Positions 35,374 to 48,669 of a stretch of 64,000 nucleotides of DNA are shown here, piece after piece. The notes under the pieces are model-generated. The model was not told the origin of the DNA and made no database searches. It was given only the letters and a program-made list of their open reading frames with translations. The position numbers and the translations under genes were made by a program. How positions within the stretch are numbered: the stretch's first letter is position 1; each line of letters begins with the position of its first letter. The DNA comes from Euwallacea fornicatus. Taxonomy: Eukaryota; Arthropoda; Insecta; Coleoptera; Curculionidae. The stretch covers positions 2,852,001 through 2,916,000 of the forward strand of contig NC_089564.1 of the NCBI RefSeq assembly GCF_040115645.1. The letters run 5' to 3'.

Positions 35374-35556
35374 ATGGGTTATTACTTCTTGTTCGTTACC
35401 TTGCCGTTTTTGATAGTGCTCATTCTAAGTGTGAACAAAAAGCCAACAAGAAATACCGTTGAACCACCGATTCGAGGACCAAAAGACATTTTAGAATACT
35501 ATTATGAGATAGTTCAGTGGTTCATGAGCAAATCACTTTCACTTGTCTTGGACTAA
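35374..35556 (+). CDS. hypothetical 60-residue secreted or membrane peptide
   Basis: Not a recognised gene. ATG 35374 has G at -3 and G at +4 and lies 17 bp after the inferred transcription start. An earlier ATG at 35369 is in weak context and opens a 14-codon frame. The product begins MGYYFLFVTLPFLIVLILSV, a hydrophobic segment of about 17 residues that could be a signal peptide or anchor. A basic NKKPTR, PPIRGPKD and an aromatic helix-like LEYYYEIVQWFMSK follow. A Pro-Pro turn then a Tyr-rich helix is loosely like neuropeptide F/Y hairpins, but the RPRF-amide end is absent. An A-run (about 35568-35582) follows the stop. An intron cannot be excluded. Confidence 0.35.
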   Translation: MGYYFLFVTLPFLIVLILSVNKKPTRNTVEPPIRGPKDILEYYYEIVQWFMSKSLSLVLD

Positions 35557-37999
35557 GTATCAGAATTAAAAAAAAAAAAAAACAGAGCAGCTCTTATACC
35601 TTTCAGAAACTTTCAGCATATAAAATTGAAGTATTTTCTCTAATTTCTAAGTTTTTTTCATCTCGTCATACACGTCATAATAAGATAGGGTGATCCTGAT
35701 TGCTCAAATTCAGTTTCAGATAAATAATTTTGTGTGATTTCTAGATTCAACGATAACAAACGTTTTAACTTTTATTGTTATATTTATATTATTATTATTT
35801 ATTTATTTGTCGAAAAGATGTGAAATCTTCCCTTTCTTTCCAAAATTAGGTAAATCAGACTAATTCTATGTGTTCTTCAAGACCCAAATTTTTAAGTTTT
35901 TCCTCGGGTTCGATAACATTACAATATTAATAATAAAGATTGCAATGCTAGGGTTCACCATGAATCCAGAGAAGATTCAGGAATATTATTAAGACAATCG
36001 AAAAAAGGACCCTCATTTTAATATTTCTCAATTAAATGTTAATTTTCAATTAACTGTAAATTAATTCAAATGAAATCGACTAAAATCAAAAAGTTATTTT
36101 TCAAGTAATTTGATGTTCAAGCGATCGAACTTCTTAAACCCAATTTCAACTACGCTTCAAAAAATATTATTTTACCAAATTAACCATTTTCAGGAAAACT
36201 GAATTTTTTGGTATGGTTGAGGACTAGACTAGGTATCCAAAATCCTAATTTTAATGCAGGAACAGGAATAACAACCAGAGATCCGCCACACTAAGAAGTT
36301 TAGTTTAAAATGGTTCTTATGTAAACATTTATGCATAAATAGTTATAATTGAAAAAAATCGAAAACTTGCGTGACACTCAGTTATTAAATTTGTATTTAA
36401 TTGACATCGATATGTCTGTAAATAATTACAGAATCATATACTTATGTTATTTAATAATAATTAATAGCTACGCATACAATGTTTTGTATATAGTATAGAT
36501 ATGAAGAATGTTAACGTATAAGTTTGTATTTAATTTTGCAAATAAATTGTACAGTATAATTGTTAGATATCGATGGTATGGCGCAATGTAATGTATCTGT
36601 GTTTTTAATTTAATTTACTATACTTAACAATAAATTGAATAAATTATGTTTTGTGGAGTTTAATTTGCTTTTCATCAACGTTATATGTGGTGTTATGAAT
36701 TCAATAAGAAATGTCTAATTTATTTAGACATTGGTTTATATTTTTTTTTCAAAAACACTAAGAGTTATCTATTATAAATTAATATTATTATTATACATAT
36801 GTAATACGTGTATATAAGGATTTGTGAATTGTGATAATGGTGACAACCTTTACTACAGGTGCTCGCCCGGTCAGCATCAGATTTAATTTTCGCATCAAAG
36901 TTATCCATATTTCCACAATGATGTACCATAATTAAATCATATTTTTTAGCATTTACGCAGAAGTAGACACAATAAATATGAAGTGAATAATAAATTTATA
37001 AAATGGAATTTGGCAAACAAATCTGCTTTGCGGCCCTTCCTTTGCAATTAATTACTGCCGATATGTGTATAGAGAATGAAATTTAGCACAAAATAAAGCA
37101 GATAACTGAAGAACTCGAGAAAAATATGAAATTGGTTTAAAATAGCTCTCAAGGAAAATATAAAAGGAAAGAAAGTATGTAGTGAAAATTTTAATCCCTA
37201 AATCCATTTTACAGCATTAGATTTCGTAAAGAACTTCTTGAACTTTCAAATACGATGGAAGTGAGAAGGATAAATCATTTGTAAAGAGTTATCAAAATTT
37301 TGGAAAATATTAGATAACAATGGAGTTTCATCCCCTTCAGAAAGACTCTTCATTCACTTTTTAATCTTTGAATATTCAAATTCATTTTTGAAACACAGAA
37401 CAAAAAGCAATGGCTTTAAATTTCTTTGGCATTTCGTTTTGATTCATTCCCTCACATAAAGAACTCAATCTTGGTTCAGTCGTTGAGTACTGTGGAATGT
37501 CATTTGAGGTTTTTGATAAAATTCTTCAAATTATTGATTAAAAAATAGACATAGTTTATTCGAGAATTATAAGTGCTTTAAGATGTAATAAGAGCCATTG
37601 TTGTATATACCATTTTTCAAAATTGCTAAAATCTTATTACTCAAGTCTGGTAAATCACATGAATATAAGGAACGGTCTTATTAAAGAACTAATGTAGTTT
37701 TTTAATGGAATGACATAGTAGATACTGCCTCAAGCCCTTAAATTCTTCACAGACTCTTGAGATTTCAGTACCTGCATTCATTAGGAGGCACCAATTGAGG
37801 GCAATTGATATTTCCCTCAAGTACAATACCTAAGTACCACGTCAGTTTGAGAATACTTAATTGATATTAAGTCAATGCTATATTTAAAATTATGTCCAGT
37901 AAAGCTTTAATCTTCGAGTAATTCAATTTTTTATTTACATTTCTTCTTGACTATAGATGACTCTACGAACTATTTAACACATCACTGTGGTACGATATA
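35557..37999. other. intergenic, nothing certain
   Basis: Strongly AT-rich. The stretch 36380-36660 looks like the end of a 3' UTR, with TGTAAATA near 36416, two AATAAA hexamers (36629-36634, 36638-36643) and a following TGTTTTGTGG. I cannot tie it to a gene. A distal scro 3' end is possible. Confidence 0.4.
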
Positions 38000-38343
38000 C
38001 AGGGTGTGTCGAAGTATTTTTTTTTAATTTTGTAAATTGGCAAAAAATATTACAGTTGTCGATGAGCACTCCAATATTTTAATGAATTTTGACACTCTGC
38101 ACTCTCTCTTTACATCACAGAGGAATTCTGCAAGAAAATTTCGTATTTCTAACCGTTTTTAAAGTATTTTAATAAAGTGATTTTGTGCATTCTCAATGTT
38201 TTGTTAATATTACTTTTTGATGCGCCCTGCGCGCTAACGAATATTTCATCTTGTTCATGTAAGATAAATTTTTCCGAATCGCTTTATTTTTTCATTCGTA
38301 ATCATTATATACTCATTTATATGAATATTTCTGGTACACCCTG
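38000..38343. mobile_element. 344-bp MITE, CAGGGTGT termini
   Basis: Starts CAGGGTGTGTCGAAGTATTT and ends ATTTCTGGTACACCCTG, with TA on both sides. The TIR is only about 15 bp. No coding content. Confidence 0.75.
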
Positions 38344-40985
38344 TATAAGCGAAAATTATTTGATATTTCTGGCACTTCAGATTCAAAATATAGATGTAAC
38401 AAGATAAGGCGTAGCTCATCGACACCTTTATGATCCTTGGTGATCAGAAGGATGTGCTGAATTAAATAAAATAGAGCGTCTACAAAAACATGAAGAGCTG
38501 TGTCTCAACTTTTCTAACAGTATCTTAAATCTTATAACCAACAAAACAGAATATACATTAGGAATCGATGATCACATTTCTTTAATCTTAATTGTCCCGT
38601 AATTTGCTAAAGCTCTAGTCCAACGGAGATATCTCATACTACAGGGGGTGTAAAATACCCAAATCTCATAAATAATTATATGAATAAAACAAAATTGAAA
38701 ACCAAATTACATTCATTGCGATTGTAATTGGGCGAATTAAATCTGAAATATATCCCCGCAATTTACAATATTCAGAGTAGAATGCCAGTGACATTCCCTA
38801 CCCTTTATTCTTCCCCGCAACATCTTAAGGAAATGTAAGACATCACCCCGTTTGTTATGAATATCTTATTTAAGCTTTTGAATACAATTTGCTCATCAGA
38901 GCGTCAAGAAAATGTTTGCAATTTTAACTATTACAATAAAATGAAAATATTACAAAAAAGTATACAATTAAATTTCCCAAAAATGAGAAAAGTTAAATTT
39001 TAAGGCGATTTCGAGAAAAATCTGAACGGTTTTCTAAACTTTGAACCAAACAACTTTTGGAGAAAAACTTTTAATAAAAAAATATTTTTCACTATACAAA
39101 TTGTCACGATTGCCATATTCATAACTAGTCATAACCATGTATATTTATGAATAACTTGTTTCTCGTTAGTATGATAACTTCATGATATGACAAAATCTTA
39201 GTTTAAAATCTGGAAAATGTATTAATGTAGGATGTCGATATTATGAATATTTAGTTTAGTTAATTTTTTTGTAAGTTTCCAAATGTAAGTAAAGATTTTC
39301 ATTCAACTAAGGATATTTTTTATTTCGTTAGATAAAGTACATGTTAACTGCAGATATTGTAAATTTGGTTACTTCAAATAATAGTAAGTTATAATTTTTT
39401 CATTCTACTAAACACATATTGATTTGACAGTTTAACTGGCAGGTTAGACCCATCAAGAAAGTATTAACAAAAATGTAGAATTGCATAGATTAATTTAATT
39501 CAAGATATCGCGAAAACTCTTACAGTACTAGTTTTATTGTCGAATTATTTTTACTCTATTTTTTTTTATATATGTTATATTATATTTGGTATAAAAGGCC
39601 AGCATCATTATCCATAAAAATAATGAAGTTGTCGACACTGATGAAACAGTTAGGTTGATTTTTTACATCGGTAAGGTATCGGAGCACTATTTATCAGCTA
39701 CCTTGAAACAGATACTTTAAATAATAATTATTGTATCCAAAAATCTCCTTAGAATCAATTCCAAGCCTGGAAATGAAAAACTATGAGGTTTATTCTCAGT
39801 TAATAGAAGTGAAAAAGTCTACACTCGGTAAAAAGAAAACAAGTCACATTTGTATGACGTAAGCTTAGCTGTATCGCCCTATTTTTACCTCTCTCTTTCT
39901 CTAGTACCTAATTTTTTTAGTGCCATTATTTCCATGACACCCTGTGTACTTTCGTAGGCCATTTGAAGTTGTTCGTTAATTTGGAAAATATTTCGAACAG
40001 TTTAGTTTGAGTTACTCCGAAATTTGGCTATTAAACCAAGTCAGTTTATGTTAGTCATGAATTTGGACATTTCTCAGCATTCAGTAAACATTTAATTCAG
40101 TTAATCATCAATAAATTATCGACAGGCCAGTCTAAACAAGTACTTTTTTATATTAATCGAATCATATCAGACTAGACAGCATGTTTCCTTGGAAGCCAAC
40201 AGATTTAAAAATAATTTTAAAGTAGACGCTAACGCTTTACTATTGACTTAAAAAATCAAATGTCATGTAGTTTTTTACATTTCTTACATAAATTATTATA
40301 CCGCTCTGCACGAAAATCCGAAAATTTACTATTTTCCACATAGTATCACGAGTAATCGATTCAGCTGTGTATACTTAATATCAAACTCACCCCCTCAATA
40401 AATCCATCAACCCGGGGTTCAAAATGTCGATAGGCCGCAACTTCCACCCCGTACATCACATAAAAGTATCAAACTGCTACCGACACTGTAGCGAATATTT
40501 ATTGATAGCAGGACCATAAAACGTTGCCCGGTCCTGCTTCTGACATTGTAGATTTATCAGACTTTATATGCTGGCCACACCAACGCCCAGAAAAACACTA
40601 TGAAGAAGGGCGAGTGTGAAGAGGGTGAGAATTATGAGACCCCAAATCTAAGATAAACAGGAGAGTTTAATTAATTTAGTTTTCGCTTGTCGGTGTTGTT
40701 AGATCAGTGTCTTCCCTATAGGATTGACGTGATGGAAAAGTTTTCAATTTTCATAATATTATCTAAAACCGTTTTTCCAAAATTCTAAACTTTTAACCGT
40801 CTTTTCCATCACCAACTTATTACTACAACTAAAATCGACAATAGCATCATATCAAACGATTGCCTTAAAAATGACTTATCAAGTACCTATTGAAGCCCTA
40901 AAATCGGTTGGCAAAAACCACTGACCGGGAACAATACAGATTGCAAGTGTCCAACTAAACTGCATGGGAATGCTGTACGTTGCAA
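38344..40985. other. transposon-poor intergenic stretch
   Basis: No complete element, exon or RNA gene was recognised. A lone CACCCTG at about 39941 and short GC-richer pieces at about 40500-40640 are the only notable points. Confidence 0.4.
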
Positions 40986-41098
40986 TATTTCCTTCTGGTT
41001 GCGTCGTGTGGGAGCAAGGGCCCACAGTGTAGGGCCACCCTAAAACGCACGCGGGGAGCCCCCCGGGAGTCCTTTTTCTTTGCTCATCCGGCCCTGCC
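40986..41098 (-). mobile_element. possible hAT-type element end
   Basis: Read on the minus strand from 41095 it begins CAGGGCCGGATGAGC and continues into a very GC-rich block with CCCGGGGGGC. Many hAT elements of animals begin CAGGG(C/G)CGG. No second terminus or 8-bp target duplication was identified, so this is tentative. A GC-rich regulatory patch is the alternative. Confidence 0.3.
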
Positions 41099-41099
41099 T

Positions 41100-42139
41100 A
41101 TTCGGGACTCCGCGGAGATTCGAGTACCTCGTTAGCGATTTAGATTTTCTTCGATTCTGACTTATGCCGAAAGAAGTTGATTGGAAATAATACGGTGTGA
41201 GAACTTGGGAAATGTCAAAAATGTTAATACGCATGTATTCATATAATGGAATTGTTGAGCTATACAAAAATCAGTTGGCAATTCATTAATTAAATGATCA
41301 AATTGTAAATAAATTAAACAGGTAAATGTCGTTTTTACCGAATGTGATATCTAGTCTCTCAGGAATTTCGATATATGTAAGTACTAACATTTTTACCTAC
41401 AGAGGATCGCCTTTATCTTATATGTATATAAGGTGTTCTGGAGACATTGATGTAAGTGAGTACAACGTGTTAGCGGATAAACAAATAGAGCGATTCAGCT
41501 CAACTTGATTTATACAAAAATTGCTCGTCTTCATTCCACAGGGCGTTAAAGTAACTTCTTTATGTCTGAAAATGGAGAAAAAATGTGACATTCTCTGATA
41601 TACAGACTTAAAATTGCTTTTGGGCAGGTTTCTGAGTACGATAAATTCATTTAAACTATCCACTTCAAGCGCGCTAATAAGTGACGCCATCTCAACTTTA
41701 CTCAGATAACAGAATCGACTCAATTTTTCAAGTGCCAATAATTTCCACATTTTTACAAATTCTAATATTCTGAGCTATTTTACATCAAAAAGGTAATTTA
41801 AAAAAGTTAAATTAATTAAAAAATAAATAAATAAAAATTTTAAAAGTAAAAAACATCGTACCTCTATCACCTTTCGAGATATTTTCGATTAAATGAATCC
41901 GTGGATTTTCAATCTTTTATTAATCGTTTTTTCGCAATGTGCTTCGCTCGTTAGGTAAAATGTGAAAACAATAAGATGTTTATTTAATTAAATACAAAAT
42001 ATTGAGTCAGTTATTTAACGCAGTCTAGTTCACAACATGTTACAAAACAATCTAACTATTTGTCGTTAACGCTCACTCTATTGACTGAAACCAATAAAAT
42101 CCTTAGTTGAACGAACATCTTTACATACATTCTAGAGTT
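41100..42139. other. intergenic with a diverged dispersed repeat
   Basis: The stretch near 41505-41560 (CATTCCACAGGGCGTTAAAGTA) resembles 12935-12985 (CATTCCACAGAGTGTTTAAGTA), so both are copies of one dispersed repeat. The 110-codon minus-strand frame 41418-41750 runs through it and is probably spurious. Confidence 0.4.
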
Positions 42140-42830
42140 AAACAAAAATTGTTTAAAGTAAATATTCGAAATGTAGACCGTCTACACTAACACATTTTCG
42201 AAATCTTGAGCCAAAACTTTGTCGCTCCTGGAGCAGAGTTTGATTTTCATGTCTTATTGTATTTACACCTTCTTGAATATTATCCAATAATTTCTCTCTA
42301 TTTTTGGATATGGATTTGTATACCAATGACTTAAAAAAATTTTTAAAAATCTAATGGGTTTAAGGAAGAACTCTGTGGCATCCAGAGATGTTCACTATTT
42401 CCCTCAATTATGAATGTGTAAAATTATACAAGAACTCTTTTATACAAATACAGAAATGGGTAGCAGCGCCATTTTGCATAAACCAAAAACATCGTGTTAA
42501 AGTCGGAAGAAGCTTTTTACCGGTTTTTCACGGTTTCCCAATGAGTCTTGCTGGATGCTCAGCTTTTCCCAACATCATCACTCCCAAAACCTTGCAGCTC
42601 ACGTTAATTAAATTTTAACTGAAGTTTTATGTTAGAAGCGATGTTCTCCCATTGGATAATCGTTTCTTTGCTTTTTTATAGTATTTGTTTTAGCTCACTC
42701 GCAATACTAATTGAAAATGCACCTACGCGACTCAGTTACCACTATTTCTTGGGTTTTGTAACCTCTTCCACTGCATATAATAATGCAGTTGTTCACACCC
42801 TTAAAGTAATTTAGTTTGTTTATTATGTTG
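42140..42830 (-). pseudogene. mariner-like transposase, C-terminal half
   Basis: On the minus strand, frames near 42490-42330 give FMQNGAATHF (second catalytic position, Asp changed to Asn), KEFLYNF and LPLNPLDF (third acidic position). The end of the protein follows: NIQEGVNTIRHENQTLLQER, then SFGSRFRKCVSVDGLHFEYL and a stop near 42160. These match the order FQQDGAPAHF ... NPLDFFLWG ... RLxxCIxxxGGHFEHLL of double-HTH mariner-like transposases. Stops and frameshifts are frequent. The N-terminal half is not recognisable. Confidence 0.7.
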
Positions 42831-44035
42831 TAAAACAGTATTGATTCCAACATTCATTAGTACACGGTAAAAAGTAAATGTTTTACTTACATGTCACAGA
42901 TTTAAGTTGTAAATTACGTAATATCAACGGTCATCGAACTAAACTCAAATGACACCAACTATTTTTGAGGTTATGATGGAACAAATAAGAGAGACAACTG
43001 TAAGAAGTTCCCCAATATTATCATCCTCTCTTTCTATCGCATGACCTAGAAACCCGAGATAAGGATAGATATATGGTTTAAATTGTTCAACTCTGACAAT
43101 CATCGAATTTATGTTATACCTACGCCATCCTTATCTGGCATTCATCATGATATTTTGGTACACTGTCTTACTATGATACATTAATCCACTTTCTTCCAAG
43201 CTATTTTTCTATTAAATTGACCATCCCTTTAACTTGTGCTAAACCACTTTCAATGGAATGTGTAGAATCCAGATTTAACCGGTTCTTGAAAGTTGCATTT
43301 TTTTTGCTCTTTAATTGGCAATATATGTTGACCGTAGACTGACCTTTGCGGTAGAATGTGGAAGTAACGCGAGTATTTAAATGTTATGGGGGTTCATTTT
43401 TTTATTTTGTTTGTTTTATTTTAATGACCTACAAATCGTGTCATGTAGTCATATATAATTGTTTTCAAGGGGTATACAGGGTGTTTGTCAAATTAAATAT
43501 ATTTTTCCTTGGAAATTTTATCTCATTGGTAAACAATAGTTTATTAAAAACGGAAATACGATTCACATAACTATGATATCAAACTGCAGAAATTAATTCT
43601 CGGTTAAAAATTCCTTAGCAAAAACTATGAATAGACGTAAAAAAGATATGTAAATGATGTGTGGAAATCCAGAAATAGATAATTTGCTGGCCCCGTCTAT
43701 TTTAGGGATCCGTTAAGTACCAGTATCTGAATAATCTGGTATTTAGATGAAGTTTTCTTCTTTTTTATCTAGAAGGAGACTTTTTGATCTTCCATTATTT
43801 GGTTTTGAGCTGAATCAATTTCATCCAGTTTGTCGTAAAGTCAGTTAAAAATTTGATGATCTGGTTGTGTATTATTTAGATAAAATTTCAGGAATTTTAA
43901 ACATCCTGACGTCTTGCAAAATTTATTTGTATATAACCAAAAACCATATTTATCACGTCAAGGATTGAATCAATTATATCGAGAATTTTTTCTGGAACAT
44001 CTTATATGTGTAATAATATAACATATAATAATATA
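42831..44035. other. intergenic, isolated transposon end
   Basis: TA-CAGGGTGTTTGTC at 43477 is a lone element end without a recognised partner. The rest is AT-rich and unassigned. Confidence 0.4.
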
Positions 44036-45490
44036 CGGGGTTGTCCAACTGAGCGCGCGTCGGACGGTTACGACCTTATTAATAGCTTCAATTCAAAATT
44101 GTTTTTACATTTATATGTTTTACCTCATAAGCTACGTTTCAAAAATATTCTCATTTATACAGGGCATGTCAAAAAAAAAATAAAAAATTAAAACTGTTTT
44201 TTTAAAAGAACACCCTAATTATCACTGTAATTTTGGATTCTGCGTTCAATTTTTGTATAAGTTTATTAATAATATTGGTATTCTTAAAATTAATAGTTTT
44301 CAAGATATGTGCAATTGAATGTTGAAAATCAAAGTTGCAGATACCTGCGAATTTGCAAATAGTTAACAAACGAAAAGGTATTTTGGAACTGTTTGTTTTT
44401 TGACAGAATACAGTAGAAATTTCATATTTTAGTGTAGTGCCAAGTTTTAATTAATATTTTCCATAGTGTGTTCATAAAAATATAACCAATTTGAATATCG
44501 ATAAATGATCAAAACTTAAAAATTTTAAAATGTAACCATGGTATGATTTTGATGGTTTATGAAACTACGTTGAAAATTGACGATTATACTTAATTACCTA
44601 TACTAAAGTTGCATGATTTTTGAGCAATTTTATTTTACACGTTTATGCAAGAATAGTACATCACTAATTCTAATTTTTAATGCAAATATGACGGACGTAT
44701 CTATAGAAACAGAAAACTACAGACAATACATTTTGTAGCAAACTTGAACGAAAGAATAAGAGAGGCACTTAATTTAATTACTTTCTTACTACTACAAAAT
44801 GTAATGTCAGTATTTATCTGTTTCCATGAATACATCTATCATTATCGCATTATATATTAGAATTAGAGATGTATTATCCTTGTATAAACTTGTGAAACTA
44901 CATTACACAAAAACCATTCAATTTTAATATAGGTAATTAAGTGTAATCGTAGGTTGTATTTCAACGTAGTATCATAAAAAATCAAAATAATAATAGCGTT
45001 CCATTTGACCATTTATTGACGTTCAAGTTGGCTCTATTTTTGTGGACACACTGTAGAAAATATTAAGCGAAGCTTGGTACCACACTAAAATATGACCTTC
45101 TACTGTATTGTGGCAGAAAAAGGGTTCCAATCTTTCTTTTCGTTTTTCGTTTAACAATTTGTAATTATGCAGATATCTGCAACTGTCACTTGCATCATTC
45201 AGATGCATTTATCTTGAAAACTATTCATTCTAAGAATAGCAACGTATCAATAAACTTGAATTAAAATTAAATCTAGAATTCAAAAATGATATAATAAATA
45301 GCCTAAAAATGGTATAATAAAAAAGCTAAAAAAAAAGTTTGCATTGTGTCTCATTTTGACATACCCTATATAAATGAGAATATTTTTAAAGCATATCTCG
45401 TAAGGTCCTATATATAACTGTAAAAACAATTTTCGATAAAAGCCATCAATAAGGCCGTAATCGTTCAACGAGTGTTTAGTTCCCAACCCT
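44036..45490. mobile_element. 1.45-kb palindromic element with nested terminal motifs
   Basis: Long, diverged inverted repeats meet near 44750-44800. Matching stretches include TACGACCTTATTAATAGCTT against the inverse at about 45430-45455, and AAAATATTCTCATTTATA on both sides. The outer end (CGGGGTTGTCC at 44036; inverse at 45481-45490) is followed 124 bp inside by a second end-like motif (CAGGGCATGTC at 44160; inverse TAGGGTATGTC near 45368). Beyond it, GAACACCCT at 44205 gives a third motif. Copies of the same arm modules occur near 56750-56881 and 63839-64000. Non-coding. Confidence 0.7.
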
Positions 45491-48400
45491 TATATAAACA
45501 TAACCCATAATAGAAACTAATAAAATCATATGATTTTTCATTACCCGGTATATGCCTGAAAAGGAGTATGAGAATATGTATTTGAAATACATATTGTAAA
45601 AAATGCTAATTATTTCTAATTAAAGAATAGATATTCAAGGTTTGGAGAATATTTCTGAACTCAATTTATGATTTTTGGAAATTTCGATGCACCCTCTGTA
45701 TTGGAACATTTCATTTCAGAAATACTTACATTTCGACAAATTTCATTGCTTTTATCTTTCTCGTATTTTTTTCGTAATAGGTATCCCCGTACAATACCAG
45801 TTTTTAATTTCAATTTGTGTTTGTTTTCTCATTTTCGTTAACTGGTTAAAAATTTACTTCGAAATTTTTCATCATGTGCGAAGCTGTACTTTTAGCGTAA
45901 CTCAGTCTCGCTATACTGAATCCATTTTGACACTTCTACAAACAAAAACAACAACTCATATCATTCGTTGCTTGAAGAAAATCTTACCAAATAAGCCCCC
46001 ATTGATAAATCAAAATTCATCAACGTGTATGACCTGTCCACACATCTATTACACTCGGACAGTTCAACAAAGCCGCATTTTCAACTCGATGAGCATACGT
46101 TGCCGTTGACATCTTAATGAGACCTGATGAGGCCCCAACTGCAAATTCTTGAACATCGTCCCGTAATAGCGCCACCATTTACTACTCGTGTAATTATGTC
46201 TGTTGGGTTCTACCACCCAGTTTCGACTGTCTGTTTTGGGTACCACCCACGGTGATGGTGACTGGCATATTTCGTAAAGAACAAATGAATAGGTTCGGGT
46301 TAAAAAGGTATATGTTATGATGACATTTTGTTAAATAAATATACTCTGAGGTATTTGCTGTTTCGTCGTATTAGAAAGAGATTAAATTGGTTGAAATTAG
46401 ATACTTATTTGATTGTGTGAAGTGCGTTAAAGAAGTTGCTTTTATTTTATTATTATTAGTTTTAACCTGGAATTAGAATCGATAAATGAGAAAGAAACGA
46501 AATCATTGTTCAAACAGTGCTAGAACCTTGAGAAATATAAAGAAAGTTTTCTGGAATTGAAGTTAAATACCTCGCGAAATATTATAGATATTTGGAATAC
46601 GATTTGAAATATAAGGCATGCCAAGTATGTCTAAGTTGTTTTAGAATCAACTACTATCGAGTACTTTCGCTACAGTTCCTCTCAAGCAAGAAACGGTCTT
46701 GAGAAAGTTCGTCAGCTTAATTGGACTATTTCCAATTGACTCTAAAAATTCGGCAAACGTAAACATATATAAATATTTATTTCAAGATCAAGGTCAGATT
46801 AACAATTTACGTCATTACATCAGGCTATCGATGAGAGGAGTCGAGAGGTACGTGGGATCACAGCTTATCGTATTTATGTGAAAATGAATGACGATTTTCA
46901 GAAGCTAATTAATCCGCACTACGAGAGTGCCGTGGCTGAATCACCTGCAAAGCCGCTTTATAAGTTCTCCTTCGACTGCCACGATCTCCTTTTGCATTTC
47001 AAACTGCACGTCCTGGAAGTACGTGGAATCACGACTTAATCATGACAATCGAAGAATGAACTGAGATTAGAAAGGGATAGAGGAAAATACAATCTTCACA
47101 GTGACATGATACGCTAATTTGACTAAAAATAATGAAAGGAAAGTCAAATTGAGGACTCTGCCAGCAGAACAGGGGCAGCTCCAACTCATGGAATTGCCGA
47201 GGAGGTGAAGATCGTTTTACTTTACTAAACGATTAAGTTTGTAATAAAAGAAGATACCATTGGATATTTTGCTATCTACGTTTTATGCAGATTATATCTC
47301 AGATTAACGAAAAAATATTAAATTACCTTCGTCTTGAACAAAAAAAAATTTTTGTTGGAAATTAAACAAATTTTTATTAAAGTGGTTTATTGAATTTTAA
47401 AAAAATACTAAAACGGGTTACTACAGTGCTTCGTGCAAATAAGAACAGCTCTGGTAGCTTTTGCGGAACATTTAAAGGCACAGCTCCAAAAGAGTATTTT
47501 ACTTGTATTTTCATTATCCTATCTGTCCTTATTTCTGCACCAAATGATTCTTTTCTTCGCAATTCTTTTTTTAAATAAATAATTTTTAAATTTTAAATTA
47601 AATAAATTACATCGAAATATTGACAAAAAATGGAGTCCTTCTTACGGCCAGGTTCATAATTGAGAATTCAGTTTTTAATCGAATTAAACCTGGGGCCCTA
47701 TTGGACAAATTTAACAATTTCGTATTCGAACAGTATATACATGCATATGAAAATGTATGAAGATGTAGGTATCAGGCGAAATTGTTATTAACTAAAATAA
47801 CCAACATGAATTGGATTCTACGAACGAGAAGATTTTTTTATCTGGATCTGATTTGGATTCTGTAACAGGTTCTCAACACAATTCGTGCCACTCATGTCAC
47901 ACTGATATTGAACAAATTTAAGAACGCTCTCGCATGGAAATTTGAGGAAATTGTTCCTCTGGTGTCTCGACTCACGGGTTTTTACCGGACCAAGATCGCG
48001 TTACTGTCGCGTTCATTTTGATACTAGAGCTCATAGATTTTCCATTAAAAAAAAATAATAATGTAATAATCAATATAAATGTTTGAAAACAAATGGAACA
48101 TAACGTCATAAACACGGACCACACTGAACATATCGCACCGAATGATGAATAAACTGAGGTTGGCTGGCACTGCTTTATTGGGAAACGAAATTGTGCAACT
48201 CACGCAGCCTTTCAAGAGGTACAATTAACTATTTTTATTCTTTCGAAAGCCCATCAAATAAAATTAATTCAGTTGTGACAGCATATTCGATGCTGGACAA
48301 ATAGAAAAATTAAAGGACTTAACGATGCCGTGATACTGAATATGTAATTTAAGTAACGATGTTGACTGGCATGCCTGGTTTCTTTCTTATTTATTCGATG

Positions 48401-48667
48401 AATGAAATGTAAACGTAAATTGTGTGGAGAGGAATTTGATGCATAGAATTGTTGCCAACTGCCACATCGTTTTATTCATTTTCTACTAAGCAATAGGAGA
48501 AAGGATTCGATGTGGATTTAAGACGCAGGAGCGAATGCAGTTTTCTGGAAAAGTAAATAAACAGAACCTGTGAAAGTGATAAATTGTGAAATATTCTCAG
48601 ATAGGACAAGCCGGTAGTCATTAAATGATTGGTGACGCGAAGGGGAAGCCGGGAGCCAACCTTAACG
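45491..48667. other. transposon-poor stretch, nothing certain
   Basis: No element ends, exons or RNA genes recognised over 3.2 kb. A short direct repeat (GTACGTGGGATCACAGCTTA at 46849, GTACGTGGAATCACGACTTA at about 47019) lies in it. The 144-codon frame 45675-46109 is not family-like. The frames on both strands at 47377-47578 oppose each other and have no domain. Confidence 0.4.
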
Positions 48668-48669
48668 TA

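Noticed and set aside
735..40505. Identical 16-mer TAGCGAATATTTATTG near 735 and near 40489
   Set aside because: With about 2 billion pairs of positions in the window, one shared 16-mer is expected by chance.
41418..41750. 110-codon minus-strand open frame
   Set aside because: Overlaps a dispersed repeat also found near 12940 and lacks any recognisable motif.
45675..46109. 144-codon plus-strand open frame
   Set aside because: No recognisable motif, no promoter or splice context, and AT-driven composition.
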